64,000 bases of DNA, taken from the NCBI GenBank assembly GCA_028285205.1, contig JANQQA010000027.1, forward strand, positions 39,537 through 103,536, in the 5' to 3' direction. The DNA is from Bythopirellula sp. GTDB lineage: Bacteria; Planctomycetota; Planctomycetia; Pirellulales; Lacipirellulaceae. Below, piece after piece: positions 15,922-25,592 of this stretch. How positions within the stretch are numbered: position 1 is the stretch's first letter; every line of letters begins with the position of its first letter. A program made the translations under genes and the position numbers. Below the pieces are notes generated by a model. It did no database searches and was not told where the DNA came from. It was given only the letters and a program-made list of their open reading frames with translations.

Positions 15922-16853
15922 GTCTCCAAATACGAACGAGATCGATTAATTTCCTCGGTGACTTCTGCTGTCGTCGGCAGGATTGGGATACCGCGCGGTA
16001 CCGGGTGCATGAAGATCTCCGTCCAGCCTTGATAATTGATGCGCCTCAGCGCTGCGAGAATCGGACGAAAGTCCAGCGGCCCACGGCCTGGCAGCTGTAG
16101 CAACTCTTCCTCCTTGGGAAGTTTCTTTACACAGCCGTTACCATGTTGCCACGCTTGAAAGAACACGAGCTTGCTGCCGAAGTGCTCAATCAGATCGGCA
16201 ATCAACTTAGGATCCTGCGGCAGGTGATATGGTGCCATCGCCAGGCCGATGTGATCGCTTTCGATGAAGTCGGCGAAGTATCGCAGTGAGTCGGGCGAGT
16301 TGAGTAAAGTTCCGGAGTGGTTTTCGATGCCTATTTTGACGTTGCGTTTTTCAGCCTCGGCTAGCTGCGGACGCATGCTCTTCAGGAAGTTCTGCACACG
16401 CTCCTTGTCCGTATCACCAGCTGACCCGCCTGCACCACACACAAGGAGCTTTCCGCCGTAGCGCGAAAGAACGGGGATTTCACTCTGTATACGTTGAGGA
16501 CCTAAATCGTACCGAGTTATCACCCCGAGTTGGACGCTGTGACTTACCAACAGCCGTTCGACGTGTTCGAAACCAAGTTGATCCATCTGCTCGCGGTGGT
16601 TGGCATGATGTCGTGGCCAGATATCGATCGCCTGAGCACCGATCTTGGCTGCCTCGCCCAGCACCTCGTCTAATGGAGCGGTACCATACATGGGCGAACC
16701 AAGAATATAGTTCAGGGAAAACTCGCTTTTCGTGTCAGTGCCATGAAGAGTTGCCGCGTTAGAACCCGCGAGGGCGAGCGTTCCGATCGAGACGATGGCC
16801 TGCCGGCCAAACTCGCGGCGTGACATATCTCGTGACGACCGCTTGTTTCGCAT
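15912..16853 (-). CDS. Twin-arginine-exported TIM-barrel protein, sugar phosphate isomerase/epimerase family
   Basis: 313 residues from the ATG at 16853 (a TTG five codons earlier is also possible). The Tat signal S-R-R-E-F-G-R-Q is near residue 11, followed by a hydrophobic segment ending A-A-T-L-H-G. The remainder is an AP-endonuclease-2-like TIM barrel: I-D-I-W-P-R-H-H, I-G-I-E-N-H-S-G-T-L-L-N (metal-binding Glu/His), and W-T-E-I-F-M-H-P-V-P near the end. Members bind a divalent metal and isomerise or epimerise sugars; a Tat-exported form is common in planctomycetes. Substrate unknown. Paired with the DJ-1 gene downstream. Confidence 0.85.
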   Translation of the reverse strand: MRNKRSSRDMSRREFGRQAIVSIGTLALAGSNAATLHGTDTKSEFSLNYILGSPMYGTAPLDEVLGEAAKIGAQAIDIWPRHHANHREQMDQLGFEHVERLLVSHSVQLGVITRYDLGPQRIQSEIPVLSRYGGKLLVCGAGGSAGDTDKERVQNFLKSMRPQLAEAEKRNVKIGIENHSGTLLNSPDSLRYFADFIESDHIGLAMAPYHLPQDPKLIADLIEHFGSKLVFFQAWQHGNGCVKKLPKEEELLQLPGRGPLDFRPILAALRRINYQGWTEIFMHPVPRGIPILPTTAEVTEEINRSRSYLETCL

Positions 16854-17072
16854 GATGGCACCGCGCAAGTGTCTGACTGGCCAGTTTGCCGAGAAGGTGA
16901 AGCCATTAATCTAACTTATTTTGCAGCACTAAGGTAGCCTGTGGTGACTTCTGCGAATGCGAGCGTGGTGATCTGCGTCGATAGGCTTGTTGACTAGTAA
17001 ACGTTCCATCAGCGAAAATGAACATCGTCGTATCTTTTCTCTGTTCGCTACGCAGCTAAAGAGACTTGCGTT

Positions 17073-18392
17073 ATGAAACACTTGCCCACTTCGCGTCGGA
17101 CCTTTGTGAAGTCGTCAGCTGCAGCAATGCTCGCTACCACGTGCGGCGGACTGGCGGCTCGTGTTTATGCAGCACCCTCGACGGGACGTGCGGAGACCGG
17201 AAAACTCGAACGCCCACACATAGGTTCCATCGGGATGCGATACCAGGGATCGGTGATCGCGGAAAAAGCTCGGGCACATGGTGATATCGTCGCCATCTGC
17301 GATGTCGATCAACATGTTCGCGAGCAGGCGCGCGCCGCGTTTGGCAGTACCCCGCGAATCTACGAAGACTATCGTGACCTGCTGGCACGCGACGACATTG
17401 ATGTCGTGACCATTGGCACGCCCGATCATTGGCATTCAAAAATGCTGATCGACGCCTGCCGCGCAGGCAAGGACGTCTACTGCGAGAAACCGTTGACGCT
17501 CACAATTGATGAAGGAAAGTTAATTCGCCAGGTCGTGCAAGAGACGGGGCGTACTGTGCAGGTCGGCTCTTGGCAGCGCAGCGATCATCGATTTCGCCTA
17601 GCGGTGGAGTTGGTTCGTCAGGGCCGACTGGGAAAACTAAAGCGTGTGGACGTCGTACTCGGCAAAAACAAAACGGGCGGACCGTTTGCCGTGGACCAGC
17701 CGCCACCGGAACTGAACTGGGATCTATGGCAAGGGCAAACACCCGACGTGCCCTACGTTCACGAACGGTGTCACTACACGTTCCGTTGGTGGTATGCCTA
17801 CTCCGGCGGCCAGATGACCGACTGGGGGGCCCACCATCTCGACATCGCTCAGTGGGGAATCAACGAGTATCCAGTTCGCATCGAGTCGAAGTCGCGATTT
17901 CCCGACGTAGACAACGGCTACGATGTGGCCGTCGACTACGCCGTGACCTACCACTACCCTAGTGGCGTCGTGATGACCGTGAGCGACACGGGCCGCAACG
18001 GGATCATGTTTACGGGGAGTGATGGTCGGATTTTCGTCAATCGCGGCACCCTGGAAGGCAAACCGGTCGAAGCTCTTCAGCAAGATCCAATTCCGCGCGA
18101 GGACTTTACCGTCTACGACTTCGACAATCTGGAGCGGCCCACCCGCAGTGGAAAGCTTGACGCGATCGTCAACCACATGGGTAATTTCTTCGATTGCATT
18201 CAAGCCGGCAATCAGCCGATCTCGGATGTGGAAAGTCAGCATCGCAGCGTATCGACCTGCCACCTCGGCAATATCTCGATGTGGACCGGACGTCCATTGC
18301 AGTGGAACGCTGACGAAGAGTCGTTCGTCGACGACTCGGAGGCCAGTGGCTGGCTCCGTCGTGAGCAACGAGCAGGCTACGAAGTTTTGTAA
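17073..18392 (+). CDS. Gfo/Idh/MocA family oxidoreductase, Tat-exported
   Basis: 439 residues. The N-terminus has S-R-R-T-F-V-K-S-S, a hydrophobic stretch and A-x-A before residue 36, a Tat signal carrying a protein with bound NAD(P). The Rossmann part has I-V-A-I-C-D-V-D, the T-I-G-T-P-D-H-W-H segment and the hallmark Y-C-E-K-P-L-T (catalytic Lys of the family). The C-terminal beta-sheet domain follows from about residue 170, with W-Y-A-Y-S-G-G-Q-M-T-D-W-G-A-H-H typical of planctomycete members. It lies nine bases before the MetE-like gene. Probable oxidation or reduction of a sugar; substrate not readable. Confidence 0.93.
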   Translation: MKHLPTSRRTFVKSSAAAMLATTCGGLAARVYAAPSTGRAETGKLERPHIGSIGMRYQGSVIAEKARAHGDIVAICDVDQHVREQARAAFGSTPRIYEDYRDLLARDDIDVVTIGTPDHWHSKMLIDACRAGKDVYCEKPLTLTIDEGKLIRQVVQETGRTVQVGSWQRSDHRFRLAVELVRQGRLGKLKRVDVVLGKNKTGGPFAVDQPPPELNWDLWQGQTPDVPYVHERCHYTFRWWYAYSGGQMTDWGAHHLDIAQWGINEYPVRIESKSRFPDVDNGYDVAVDYAVTYHYPSGVVMTVSDTGRNGIMFTGSDGRIFVNRGTLEGKPVEALQQDPIPREDFTVYDFDNLERPTRSGKLDAIVNHMGNFFDCIQAGNQPISDVESQHRSVSTCHLGNISMWTGRPLQWNADEESFVDDSEASGWLRREQRAGYEVL

Positions 18393-18401
18393 AGAGAGGC
18401 G

Positions 18402-19571
18402 ATGATGAAACGCAGCAGCGACCGCATTCTCACGACCCATGTGGGCAGTCTCGCTCGACCCGATCGGCAACTTGAGCTACTGTTCGCCAAGGAACGTGGC
18501 GAACCATACGACCTCGCCGAATTCGAGGCTTCGACGAGAGCAGCGGTGGGTGGCATCGTGGCTCGCCAAGCCGAGTGTGGGATCGATGTTGTTTGCGATG
18601 GCGAGCAGGGAAAAGCAAGCTTCATCACTTATGCCGCCGAGCGGCTAGCCGGCTTCACACCGAGGGAAGAAGTCGGAGAAGATCTGTGGGTCGACTCGCG
18701 CGAATCCCTCGCCTTTCCCGAATTCTACGAAGCGCATCGCAAAGCTCGCGAGGGGCTGATCGCAAAACCGGTAAAGCTCGCCTGCACCGCGCCGGTCGAG
18801 TACATCGGCCATGAAGTGGTGCGCCGCGATATCGAAAACGTGATGGCTGCCGCCGACCAGCACGCCGTGGAAGAGGTTTTCATGACGGCCATCTCGCCGT
18901 CGGACATCGAAGGTCAGCAGCCGAACCAGTATTACGATTCCGATGAGGCCTATCTCTATGCAATTGCCGACGCGATGCATCAGGAGTACAAGGCGATCGT
19001 TGATGCAGGTATCGTTTTGCAAATTGATGATCCACGCCTGTTGACCTATTACATTTCGAGGCCCGATCTTAACGTGGCGGAATGCCGAAAGTGGGCGGAA
19101 CTGCGTGTCGAAGTGCTGAATCATGCACTGCGTGACTTGCCGACCGATCGTATTCGCTTTCACACGTGCTACGGAATCAATATTGGTCCCAGAGTGCACG
19201 AAATGAACCTGGCCGACATCGTGGACATCATGTTACGAGTCAACGCAGGCGCGTATTTGTTCGAGGCGGGAAACCCGCGACACGAACATGAATGGAAAGT
19301 GTGGGAAGATATTCAAGTTCCCGACGGAAAAATACTTGTTCCGGGCGTCATTTCGCACTCCACGCCGTTGGTAGAGCATCCACAGCTGGTCGCGCAGCGA
19401 CTCCTTAGATTCGCTCGGGTTGTCGGCCGCGAAAACGTGATGGCTGGAAGCGATTGCGGCTTTGCCACCTTTGCCGCGACTGAACAAGAGATTCACCCGA
19501 GCATCGTGTGGGCGAAATTTGCGAACTTGGCCGAAGGTGCCCGAATCGCGTCCGACCAGCTGTGGAACTAG
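18402..19571 (+). CDS. Core MetE-like methyltransferase (cobalamin-independent methionine synthase II family)
   Basis: 389 residues, about half of classical MetE: only the C-terminal catalytic barrel. It begins with I-L-T-T-H-V-G-S-L, the family signature. Zinc ligands can be located: H-T-C near residue 248, the Glu of L-F-E-A-G-N near 290, and Cys of G-S-D-C-G-F near 350. Stand-alone core MetE proteins transfer methyl groups to homocysteine or related thiols from donors other than the triglutamyl folate, or act in breakdown of methylated compounds. Two ATG codons in tandem (18402, 18405), both served by GAGAGG. It ends in a CTAG shared with the stop of the convergent GH95 gene. Confidence 0.9.
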   Translation: MMKRSSDRILTTHVGSLARPDRQLELLFAKERGEPYDLAEFEASTRAAVGGIVARQAECGIDVVCDGEQGKASFITYAAERLAGFTPREEVGEDLWVDSRESLAFPEFYEAHRKAREGLIAKPVKLACTAPVEYIGHEVVRRDIENVMAAADQHAVEEVFMTAISPSDIEGQQPNQYYDSDEAYLYAIADAMHQEYKAIVDAGIVLQIDDPRLLTYYISRPDLNVAECRKWAELRVEVLNHALRDLPTDRIRFHTCYGINIGPRVHEMNLADIVDIMLRVNAGAYLFEAGNPRHEHEWKVWEDIQVPDGKILVPGVISHSTPLVEHPQLVAQRLLRFARVVGRENVMAGSDCGFATFAATEQEIHPSIVWAKFANLAEGARIASDQLWN

Positions 19572-21970
19572 TCGACGACCAACTGCCCATTCAATGCGAT
19601 TTCTTTATCAGCAGCGACTTCGAGCGGATATTCGAGCTTGTCGTACACAAGCACAGCCTTCTCTCCAAACAACGATCGAACGCTGCAACGCTCTAATCGG
19701 CCTGCACTCCACGCCATGTCGATTTCAAACCCAGAGCGCGTCCGCAGTCCGTTGACTTCTCCGTCGGGCCATGCCGCGGGCAAGGCGGGCAGCAACTCAA
19801 TCAGACGTTGCCCCTGGTCCGTTACACGGTGCGACTGCACAAGCATCTCACAGATTCCGTTGGTTGCGCCGAAGTTCCCGTCGATCTGAAACGGTGGATG
19901 AGCATCGAAGAGATTGGCATAAACTCCCCCACCGCGATACTCGGTGAGATCTGATCCTGTCAGCGTGAGCAGACCTTGAAGCACTTTGTGGGCACGATCA
20001 CCATCTCGAAATCGAGCCCAGAAATTGATCTTCCACGCACGTGACCAACCGGTCCCCTCATCACCTCGGAACTCAAGTGATTCGCGTGCAGCGGCAAAAA
20101 GTTCGGGCGTATCCGGAGTAATCTCGTTGCCCGGGTGAAGCCCCCATAGATGCGAGACATGGCGGTGCTTGTTATTGGGATCGTCTTTATCTTCTAACCA
20201 CTCCTGCAGCTGTCCATGCCTGCCGATCTGATTCGGCGCAATTTGCGGCCGCAACTTTGCCAACCGTTCCTGCCACTGAGTATCGATACCTAGCACCTTC
20301 GCTGCCTCGATTGTATTAGCGAAGAGGCTGCGAATGATCTGATGATCCATCGTTGGTCCCATGACCAGTCCACCGATCTCCGGAGAATTGCTTGGTCCGG
20401 AGATCAACCATTGCGTTTCACTCCGTGGATCTTCGATCAGGTAGTCGGCGAAGAACTCGCTGGCACTTTTCATGAGCGGATAGGCTGTCTCGCGCAGAAA
20501 GTCTTCGTCACGCGAATAGAGATACCGTTCCCAGAGATGGTGGCAGAGCCAAGCACCACCGGTAGGCCAGATTCCATGGTTTGCCGCGTTGATCGGCGCA
20601 GTTCCGCGCCAGATGTCAAAATTGTGATGCAGCACCCAGCCTGGCGCACCATATTGCTCGCGTGCCGTGACCTGACCCGACTGCATCACTTCTTTGAGCG
20701 CATCGAACAAAGGCTGGGCGCACTCACCAAGATTGCACGGGTCGACCAACCAGTAGTTCATCTCCGCGTTGATATTGCAGGTGTACTTACTTTCCCAAGG
20801 TGGCTCTAAGCTCTCATTCCAGATCCCCTGAAGATTCGCCGGCTGACTTCCCGGACGGCTTGACGCAATCATCAAGTATCGGCCGTAGTTGAACAGCAAT
20901 GTCGACAAACTAGGATCAGGTTTCTTGGCATTGCCCAGAATACGTCGGTCGATCGGCTCTGGATCTGATGTCTGCGGAGTGCCGAGCCGCAGCGTCACGC
21001 GATCATACAGGGCTTGATGATCGGCTACGTGGTCTGCGAGTAGTTGACTCCACGGTTTATGGACGCGTTCCAACTGAGTGCTACTGCGCGTTAGCGGATC
21101 GCCCGAAAGATCGCGGAAATTGACGAAGCTGGTGGCTGCCGTGAGCAGCAGCGTCACTTCCGACGCCTTGGAGATCTTGATCTGATCGCCGTCATTCTGT
21201 ATCTCGCCGTCGGCAGACCTCGCCTGCAACTGGGCGGCAAAGGTAGTGACGCCCTCAATCCTATGATCCCAATTGGGACGCTGCATATCATTGACTCTGC
21301 CCGTTAGCACAAGCGTAGATGAATTGGCGCTTGCAACCTGGGAATCCGAATGTGGCGACCGCAGCGTCACCTCAATGTTCAGGCTGCCCGGCTTGGTTGT
21401 GGTCAGCTGGATCGCGATTACCTGATCAGGATGACTGGCAACTGTCCGGCGTGTGAATCTCGCGTCTCCAACGTCGTATTCGGTCACAGCAGTTGCCGTA
21501 CGCAAATCGAGTGAGCGACGATAGTTCTTCGCTTCGGCAGCATCGCGGTGTCTGAGAATGATGTCCCCAAACGGCTGATAAGCGCACTGATGCAGCGGAA
21601 CCGACATAAATTCTTTGGCTGCCAGTCGATCAGCTTCCCTCTGCTTGCCTTCGAATAACAATCGACGGATCTCGGGAAGGTGCTTCGCGGCACCTTTGTG
21701 CGCGTAGCTGTGAGGTTTGCCATTCCACAGCGTATCTTCGTTAAACTGATACCGAGCTTCGCTCGTTCCACCGAAAACCATGCAGCCGAGCCGGCCGTTC
21801 CCTACTGGCAAAGCCTCAGTCCACTGCTCAGCGGGGCGATCGAACCACAGAAGATGCGCGTCGTCTGCCGCTTGTACTCTGGAGAGATCCCCAGGACCGG
21901 AAATGATCGCATGGACCATCCAAGACAGACAAAATCCTTTCGCTATGGTTGTCCAATGGATCTGACTCAT
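19568..21970 (-). CDS. Glycoside hydrolase family 95 alpha-L-fucosidase
   Basis: 800 residues with a signal peptide (about 1-35). The GH95 inverting-enzyme motifs are all visible: A-L-P-V-G-N-G-R-L-G near 55, N-I-N-A-E-M-N-Y-W (the two catalytic Asn), S-G-P-S-N-S-P-E (general acid Glu) and Q-I-D-G-N-F-G (Asp). GH95 releases alpha-1,2-linked L-fucose (some members take L-galactose). The ATG at 21970 has GGAG about 10 bases upstream. It is the last gene of the run SGNH esterase, DUF1080, sulfatase, GH29, GH95, and supports action on a fucose-bearing glycan. Predicted periplasmic or secreted. Confidence 0.95.
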   Translation of the reverse strand: MSQIHWTTIAKGFCLSWMVHAIISGPGDLSRVQAADDAHLLWFDRPAEQWTEALPVGNGRLGCMVFGGTSEARYQFNEDTLWNGKPHSYAHKGAAKHLPEIRRLLFEGKQREADRLAAKEFMSVPLHQCAYQPFGDIILRHRDAAEAKNYRRSLDLRTATAVTEYDVGDARFTRRTVASHPDQVIAIQLTTTKPGSLNIEVTLRSPHSDSQVASANSSTLVLTGRVNDMQRPNWDHRIEGVTTFAAQLQARSADGEIQNDGDQIKISKASEVTLLLTAATSFVNFRDLSGDPLTRSSTQLERVHKPWSQLLADHVADHQALYDRVTLRLGTPQTSDPEPIDRRILGNAKKPDPSLSTLLFNYGRYLMIASSRPGSQPANLQGIWNESLEPPWESKYTCNINAEMNYWLVDPCNLGECAQPLFDALKEVMQSGQVTAREQYGAPGWVLHHNFDIWRGTAPINAANHGIWPTGGAWLCHHLWERYLYSRDEDFLRETAYPLMKSASEFFADYLIEDPRSETQWLISGPSNSPEIGGLVMGPTMDHQIIRSLFANTIEAAKVLGIDTQWQERLAKLRPQIAPNQIGRHGQLQEWLEDKDDPNNKHRHVSHLWGLHPGNEITPDTPELFAAARESLEFRGDEGTGWSRAWKINFWARFRDGDRAHKVLQGLLTLTGSDLTEYRGGGVYANLFDAHPPFQIDGNFGATNGICEMLVQSHRVTDQGQRLIELLPALPAAWPDGEVNGLRTRSGFEIDMAWSAGRLERCSVRSLFGEKAVLVYDKLEYPLEVAADKEIALNGQLVVD

Positions 21971-22147
21971 GGCTTGTTATCTCCATCAAACTCGTTCGGT
22001 GGCTCGGCGTAGGCAGTCTGAGCAGACGATGCCGTCATTCTGAGAATTCCGCTGCACTCAGACATCATCTCCGTCGAACGAATCAGCTGCAACTTCTAAG
22101 TCCGCGTTCACCGATAGAATTCCGCCTCAGTGCTTGAGTTCAACTTC

Positions 22148-23731
22148 TCACCGAAGCTGCGCCGCGCCAGAAACGGTGATCTTGAATACATTTGCTATCG
22201 AATCGGGTACGGACTGGGGCGCGGTGATCGTCAGTCCCGCGGCGGTTTGTGAGAAATCGATCGTTTCGTCACTGCCTAGCAAAGAAACCGACTGCACGGA
22301 CAGATCGCCTTTGATCACATCGCTGCCAAATGACTTGAGCGTCATCTCCTGGCCTGATTCAGGCGTCCCCAGCACCGTGGCATAGATCGTGGAGCCATCC
22401 TTAGATCGCGTGTATCGAACGTCAGCCGCCGAGTATTGGAGCGCTTTGACGAAGTGCCCGCCTTTTTTCAATCGCGATGGCCCTTCGCCAAAAACAAGCC
22501 AGGGGCGTGTATCGTAAATCGCTTCGCCGTACTTGCCGAGCCATGTTCCGATGCCCTGCAGCGTGTCTCTCTGATTCTGCGGGATCGTGCCGTCCGCCAT
22601 CGGTGACACATTCAGCAGCAGCACACCACGCTTGCTGACGATATCAATCAAGACGTGCAACACTTCAGAGGCTGGTTTAATCTGAAGGTCCTGGGTGTAG
22701 CACCAGCTGCCTTTGCTAATCGTGTCATCGGTCAGCCACCAACTTTCCGTCAACTTGTTGGCGCGCCCCTTTTCGAAGTCTTGGACGGAAATCTCATTTG
22801 GCATGTCTTGCTCTTTGCGAGCAATGACGACGTCCTGGTGGCGTTTCGCGGCATCATTGAAGTAGTGCGCGGCGAACTCCTGACGTTTCTGCTCAGGAAT
22901 AAGATCAAGCCAGCCGTCGAACCAAATCAGATCGGGATGGTACTGATCAATCACCTCTTTCAACTTACCCAGCCACATTTGCTCGAGCCACTGCTCTTCG
23001 GGCATCCTGCCGTACATCTGTACTAGTTCTGGATCATCCGAGGTCGTTGGCAATCCATCAAAGGGTGGATAATGGCTGTTGCGAAAGTGCTGATGATGTG
23101 GAAACGGCTTGCCGGGCTGATCGGGACGTTGCAAGTTGCGCGCATGATGAAAAGTCGTGATGAATTTCATTCCATGCTTGCGAATTGCCTGTTCCAATTC
23201 GCCGGTGATGTCACGTTTGGGACCGCGATCCATGGCATTCCACGGTGTGACATTGCTATGCCACATTGCGAATCCATCGTGGTGTTCAGCAACGGGACCT
23301 GCGAATCGTGCACCGGTCTGTTTGAACAAGGTTGCCCAGTCCTCCGCATCAAATTTCTCAGCTTTGAACATCGGGACGAAGTCGTGATAGCCAAAGTCGT
23401 TGGGATGTCCGTATTTCGACTGATGGTATTCAAAAACCTTGTGTCCTTCGAAGTACATCCAGCGCGGATACCACTCGTTGCCAAAAGCGGGGACCGAGTA
23501 AACTCCCCAATGGAAGTAAATTCCCAGCTTCGCATCTTTAAACCACTCCGGGACCTCTTGGTGACGGCTGAGTGATTCCCAATCGGGTTGGTAAGCCTCA
23601 GCAGGGGCGACAACATCGTTACCGAGTACTGCACTGACGTGAAATGAGAATACAAGCATCCAAGCCACAAAGCCAAACAGGATCTGCTGGCGAGAGTTCA
23701 TTGACCAGTAATTGGAGCGAGTGCGTAGCAT
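22148..23731 (-). CDS. Glycoside hydrolase family 29 alpha-L-fucosidase
   Basis: 527 residues from the ATG at 23731; ATG at 23701 is an alternative, placing the signal peptide (F-G-F-V-A-W-M-L-V-F-S-F-H) nearer the N-terminus. GH29 signatures: W-F-K-D-A-K-L-G-I-Y-F-H-W-G near 60, the A-E-H-H-D-G-F-A-M-W segment, and the nucleophile Asp in L-I-W-F-D-G-W. A C-terminal beta-domain follows from about residue 400. GH29 enzymes are retaining exo-fucosidases for alpha-1,3/1,4/1,6 bonds, so with GH95 the cluster covers several fucose linkages. Gap of 93 bases from the sulfatase upstream. Confidence 0.95.
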   Translation of the reverse strand: MLRTRSNYWSMNSRQQILFGFVAWMLVFSFHVSAVLGNDVVAPAEAYQPDWESLSRHQEVPEWFKDAKLGIYFHWGVYSVPAFGNEWYPRWMYFEGHKVFEYHQSKYGHPNDFGYHDFVPMFKAEKFDAEDWATLFKQTGARFAGPVAEHHDGFAMWHSNVTPWNAMDRGPKRDITGELEQAIRKHGMKFITTFHHARNLQRPDQPGKPFPHHQHFRNSHYPPFDGLPTTSDDPELVQMYGRMPEEQWLEQMWLGKLKEVIDQYHPDLIWFDGWLDLIPEQKRQEFAAHYFNDAAKRHQDVVIARKEQDMPNEISVQDFEKGRANKLTESWWLTDDTISKGSWCYTQDLQIKPASEVLHVLIDIVSKRGVLLLNVSPMADGTIPQNQRDTLQGIGTWLGKYGEAIYDTRPWLVFGEGPSRLKKGGHFVKALQYSAADVRYTRSKDGSTIYATVLGTPESGQEMTLKSFGSDVIKGDLSVQSVSLLGSDETIDFSQTAAGLTITAPQSVPDSIANVFKITVSGAAQLR

Positions 23732-23824
23732 GTTGATTGACCTGCCAAATAACTGAATGGTGATGGCGTCCACGAGATAATGCTCTTGGCTGATGTGATT
23801 GGCGTAGCTTACAGAGCTTGAGAG

Positions 23825-25549
23825 TTAGTCGTTCAGGTATGCGACATCAACGAACAAAGCTCCCCACCCTTCGGAATCCTCACCGGCAGCTTGAAATCTT
23901 GTTTGAAAATCATAAGAGCCTGGTGTCAGCTCAGCTGTCAGCACGGCAACCGTATCCTGACGATTGATTGCGACTTGTTCTTTCACTTCCCCAATTTCGA
24001 TCTCCGCTGATGTGGCCTCAATCGGCAAAGGTGTTTCCTTTCGAGTGCTCCTTAAGGAAAACTGATACCGACCCGCTCGATCGACCTCGACAGCCCAAAC
24101 CCCTTGCTTGTTGATCGTAGGAAGTGGTTTCTTGCCTTGCGCCCACGGAGCATCTCCCTTGTACCAATCCATAGCGCACAGCTCCGTGTGCGGGGCTTCT
24201 GGAGCCCCGAGAACATTCCGTGGCAACAGAGAGGCTTCCGGCGGAAGACTGTTCCAAAACTCTTCGTAGGCAGTGTTAAGCTCCGCAACGATCTCGGGAT
24301 GCTGCTGTGCAACATTGTTTTGCTGCAATGAATCTTTAGCAATATCGTAGAGGCGGCCGTCGCTGACCAATCGCCAATCACCACGTTTTACCGAGGCGTG
24401 TCGCCACTTTGATCGCTTTCGATTTCTGGGACACTGCATCACCAACGTACGCTCGTCCTGCCAATCCGCATCGCCGCGTAGCAAAGGTAGGAGACTCTGC
24501 CCATCAAGATCCGTGGGAATCTGCACCCCACACAGATCTAAGACCGTGGGACAGATATCCCGGATGCATGTTAACGCGTAATTCTCGCCGGCCGCGGTCA
24601 GCCCCGGTTTTTGCATCATGCAGAATACGCGGTGCTTACCTTCGGATGCATTGCCGAGATCCGCGTTCCTGTCCTTGCCGGGCCAGACGGGGGTCGGCGA
24701 GCCGCGATCTCCCACGCCTTGGTCGGTCATGAAGATCACTAAGGTGTTGTCGCTTAGATTCCAGCGGTCGAGTCTGGACAACAACCGACCGACATTGTCG
24801 TCGATATTCTCAATCATCGAGTACAGGCTCAGGCTGCCGTCTGCCTGAGTAAGGCCGCGCTGCTTGATTCTCGCTAGCGATGCCGGTTCACTTTGTACCG
24901 GAAAATGTGTGGCGGGAGTGGGGATATAGCAGAAGAAAGGCTTGTCACCGCAGGAGCGAATGAACTGCGACGCGCGATCAAATAACACGTCGGTTGAGAA
25001 TCCGATGCTCTCGACCCATTCGCCGTTATCCTCGAAGTGTGCATCCAAGTGCCGGTTTGCCAAGTAGTCTTCCAGCTGTCCAATCCCACCGCCGCCGTGA
25101 ATAAACACTTCCTCAAAGCCTCGGTACCTGGGATGGAACGGATACGACATTCCAAGGTGCCACTTACCGAAGATCGCCGTCCTGTATCCCACCGCTTTGA
25201 GCCGATCAGCTAAAGTCACTTCGCCAGCTGCCAGCAAAGAGACGCCACCGATCGTGTTGTAAACGCCAAACCGCATCGGCTGACGACCGGTCAGGAGTGC
25301 CGCTCGACTCGGTGAGCAGAAGTTCTCCGCGTGAAAATTGCAGAAGTCGACGCTCTGTTGGGCGAACGCATCAATGCTCGGTGTCTTGACGTGCGGATTG
25401 CCTTTGCAGCCCAGTTCGAAGTAGCCCTGGTTGTCCGTCATGATTAGCACGACGTTGGGGCGGTCTGAAACTGCGGCCCAAACGTTGACCGCCAGCACTG
25501 GACCAATCCAAAGCAGCGTCGTTAACAGAGAATTAAAATATGAACGCAT
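23825..25549 (-). CDS. Type I sulfatase with C-terminal beta-domain
   Basis: 574 residues, signal peptide to about residue 27. Metal-binding start M-T-D-N-Q-G near 37-42 and the formylglycine motif C-S-P-S-R (78-82) followed by A-A-L-L-T-G-R. The C-x-P-x-R motif is converted by the formylglycine-generating enzyme, so the enzyme should be active. The final 120 residues (about 450-574) form an extra beta-domain, seen in several planctomycete sulfatases and possibly sugar-binding. ATG at 25549 with AGGA upstream. Its place between DUF1080 and the GH29 fucosidase suggests removal of sulfate from a fucose-containing chain (inference). Confidence 0.95.
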   Translation of the reverse strand: MRSYFNSLLTTLLWIGPVLAVNVWAAVSDRPNVVLIMTDNQGYFELGCKGNPHVKTPSIDAFAQQSVDFCNFHAENFCSPSRAALLTGRQPMRFGVYNTIGGVSLLAAGEVTLADRLKAVGYRTAIFGKWHLGMSYPFHPRYRGFEEVFIHGGGGIGQLEDYLANRHLDAHFEDNGEWVESIGFSTDVLFDRASQFIRSCGDKPFFCYIPTPATHFPVQSEPASLARIKQRGLTQADGSLSLYSMIENIDDNVGRLLSRLDRWNLSDNTLVIFMTDQGVGDRGSPTPVWPGKDRNADLGNASEGKHRVFCMMQKPGLTAAGENYALTCIRDICPTVLDLCGVQIPTDLDGQSLLPLLRGDADWQDERTLVMQCPRNRKRSKWRHASVKRGDWRLVSDGRLYDIAKDSLQQNNVAQQHPEIVAELNTAYEEFWNSLPPEASLLPRNVLGAPEAPHTELCAMDWYKGDAPWAQGKKPLPTINKQGVWAVEVDRAGRYQFSLRSTRKETPLPIEATSAEIEIGEVKEQVAINRQDTVAVLTAELTPGSYDFQTRFQAAGEDSEGWGALFVDVAYLND

Positions 25550-25592
25550 GCGCTATTTCCTGCGACCTATCCTGCGATTGGTGAAAGAGGAA

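Noticed and set aside
17724..18470. 248-codon open frame on the minus strand
   Set aside because: Antisense to the Gfo/Idh/MocA gene and start of the MetE-like gene; codon periodicity belongs to the plus strand.
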